A DNA stretch of 7,166 nt, taken from Psychrobacter sp. (GTDB lineage Bacteria; Pseudomonadota; Gammaproteobacteria; Pseudomonadales; Moraxellaceae). Within the stretch, counting starts at the first letter, position 1. The number at the start of each line of letters is the position of its first letter. Position numbers and translations under genes: made by a program. The notes below the pieces were generated by a model. The model worked only from the letters and a program-made list of their open reading frames with translations, was not told the DNA's origin and did no database searches. Shown here in pieces: positions 5,621 to 7,166 of this stretch. Location: positions 1 to 7,166 of the forward strand of contig JAHHUJ010000103.1 in assembly GCA_020024075.1 (NCBI GenBank), in the 5' to 3' direction.

Positions 5621-7046
5621 ATTATTTGCTAGCATCACCGCAGCGACCTTGACCGCTTGTAACAGCATGCCTCATGCCTCTGACTCCTCCTCAACCAAAT
5701 CTGCTGTAAGCCACACGGCTACTAACAATGAAGATACACAGTTCCCAACCGATGCCAGTCGTCACGAATATCAATTAGACAATGGACTAAAAGTTATTAT
5801 TAAAGAGGATCACAGAGCTCCTGTGGCGATGACCCAAATTTGGTATTCCGTGGGTTCAACAGATGAGCCAGAAGACAAAGGCGGCATCTCCCATTTATTA
5901 GAACACATGATGTTTAAAGGGACTGAGAAAGTCTCTGGGGCTGATTTTGATAGACTGATTGCCAAGTTTGGTGGTGATCACAATGCTTTCACCAGCTACG
6001 ACTACACCGGCTATTACGAAATGTTCCCAGTCAACCGTCTGGATTTGGCTTTAGAATTAGAAGCCGACCGTATGACGAACTTACGCTTTGACAGTGATGA
6101 GTTCGTCCAAGAGTTTGAGCAAGAGCGCAACGTGGTGATGGAGGAGCGTCGTCAACGTACCGATGACAACCCGCTGGCCAGAGCTTTTGAGAAGTTCCGT
6201 AAATTGACCTTACCTGACAGTCCAAAAGGCGAGTCCATCATTGGTCCTATGCAGGAAATTGCCAATATCAATATTGAAGATTTGGAAAAATGGTACAAAA
6301 CTTGGTACGCCCCAAACAACGCCACCTTGGTCATAGTGGGTGACGTAGATCCGCAGCAAACCCTAAAACAAGTTGAGAAATACTTTGGAGATTTGCCTAG
6401 TAAACAAATCCCTAAGCGTCCTTCAGTACTGCAAAAAGGCTGGCGCGGCTATCAACAACAAACCATAAAAGAGACGGTCAATGTACCGACCTTACTCATG
6501 GCCTTCAACGTGCCTACTTTACATAGTGCTATGGCAACTGATCTTCCCAAGAAGGAGGTCTATGACTTACTTATGATGCAGTTCATTATGGATGGCGGTT
6601 ATGCCGCTCGTTTTGAGAAGAGCTTGGTGCGTGAGCAAGGCTTATTGGCATCAGTGGTTTCGTATTATGACTTATACGAGCGTGGCGACGGTCTATTTAT
6701 GATTCAAGCAACACCACGTGAAGGGGTAACTTTGGCCCAAGCACAGCAGGCCATTTTAGAGCAAGTGGATAAATTTAAAACCGAAACCATTAGTGATAAG
6801 GAGCTTCAGCGTGCGCGTAACAATGCTATCAATGGCTTCATATTCGCGCAAGACAGCATGGATGGACAGGCTTATATGATTGGTAATCTTCAATCTCGTG
6901 GCTTAGATGATCGCCTAATTCACACCTTACCTAAAGAATTGGCAAATATTAGCAGTAAAGACATTAATGAAGCAGCTAATAAATACTTGGTAAAAGATAA
7001 CCTAACTGTGATGTATGTTGAACCAGTTACTGCCTCACAGCCTTAA
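5550..7046 (+). CDS. M16 family zinc metallopeptidase lipoprotein
   Basis: This 498-residue protein belongs to the insulinase/pitrilysin-like M16 family, in the short two-domain form. The inverted zinc motif HLLEH is at 115-119 (H115 and H119 ligands, E118 catalytic base). The third ligand is probably E199 within ERNVVMEE (192-199). The catalytic domain spans about 72-225 and a second M16-type domain about 240-425. The segment MKTLLFASITAATLTAC (21-37) is a lipoprotein signal peptide with lipobox LTAC. N38 after the cysteine is not an inner-membrane retention signal, so outer-membrane anchoring facing the periplasm is likely. A Ser/Thr/Asn-rich linker (38-66) follows. Translation from 5550 adds 20 polar residues before this signal. 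An ATG at 5610 would give a typical signal length but lacks a good ribosome binding site. Expected role: degrading peptides or partly unfolded proteins in the periplasm; the substrate is unknown. Confidence 0.94.
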   Translation: MKTFITTNPNSATSNPANGIMKTLLFASITAATLTACNSMPHASDSSSTKSAVSHTATNNEDTQFPTDASRHEYQLDNGLKVIIKEDHRAPVAMTQIWYSVGSTDEPEDKGGISHLLEHMMFKGTEKVSGADFDRLIAKFGGDHNAFTSYDYTGYYEMFPVNRLDLALELEADRMTNLRFDSDEFVQEFEQERNVVMEERRQRTDDNPLARAFEKFRKLTLPDSPKGESIIGPMQEIANINIEDLEKWYKTWYAPNNATLVIVGDVDPQQTLKQVEKYFGDLPSKQIPKRPSVLQKGWRGYQQQTIKETVNVPTLLMAFNVPTLHSAMATDLPKKEVYDLLMMQFIMDGGYAARFEKSLVREQGLLASVVSYYDLYERGDGLFMIQATPREGVTLAQAQQAILEQVDKFKTETISDKELQRARNNAINGFIFAQDSMDGQAYMIGNLQSRGLDDRLIHTLPKELANISSKDINEAANKYLVKDNLTVMYVEPVTASQP

Positions 7047-7129
7047 ACTTGAAATACAGCGATAACAATTAAAAGCTAATAATTTAAAACTAAAAATCAA
7101 AAGTGATAATACCCAAATACGGATTTGAT

Positions 7130-7166
7130 ATGAAATCATACTTACCCCACTCTTACTCTCTTAAGC
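7130..7166 (+). CDS. Possible start of a second gene, cut by the window end
   Basis: An ATG at 7130 opens a frame of 12 codons (MKSYLPHSYSLK) that runs off the window without a stop. A GGA (7121-7123) sits six bases upstream. It follows the M16 stop by 83 bp with no terminator hairpin between. The short polar-basic start could be the beginning of an exported protein. From established knowledge that M16 peptidase genes often occur as tandem active/inactive pairs, the partner subunit is the natural guess, but the visible residues carry no diagnostic motif. Confidence 0.4.
   Translation, partial: MKSYLPHSYSLK

Overview
The window looks like a chromosomal segment of a gammaproteobacterium. Protein similarity recalled from memory, AT-rich spacers and gene content suggest Moraxellaceae, most likely Psychrobacter or a close relative. 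This placement is inference, not a computed match. I see no phage, transposase, integrase, tRNA, rRNA or CRISPR. It reads as an ordinary core region whose more unusual content lies in a small secreted protein and in repeat-rich spacers.

Layout: bases 1-379 hold the end of an upstream unit (strong hairpin terminator at 72-97), a 4-copy 19-bp tandem repeat (119-194) and the leader of a YhbW-like flavin-dependent oxidoreductase gene (380-1381, +). That gene ends at a hairpin terminator (1442-1472) lying between convergent units. On the minus strand, reading right to left, come mnmG/gidA (5027-3099, tRNA wobble-uridine modification), an AEC-family membrane transporter (3010-2021) and a 115-residue secreted protein (1938-1591) that may be a g-type lysozyme inhibitor-like protein. 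The spacers between these three are 88 and 82 bp, without an obvious terminator, so partial co-transcription is possible though no shared pathway is apparent.

A 522-bp divergent spacer (5028-5549) separates mnmG from an M16 zinc metallopeptidase lipoprotein (5550-7046, +). It contains a good extended -10 promoter for mnmG and several short tandem repeats and dyads. After the M16 gene, a weakly supported start at 7130 runs off the window. Bacterial M16 genes often come in tandem active/inactive pairs, so this may be the partner gene.

I did not find a clear new multi-gene system. Most worth checking are the M16 gene's two competing starts (each beginning with the same 11-bp sequence), the small secreted cysteine-pair protein, and the recurrent 13-19 bp tandem duplications in nearly every spacer.
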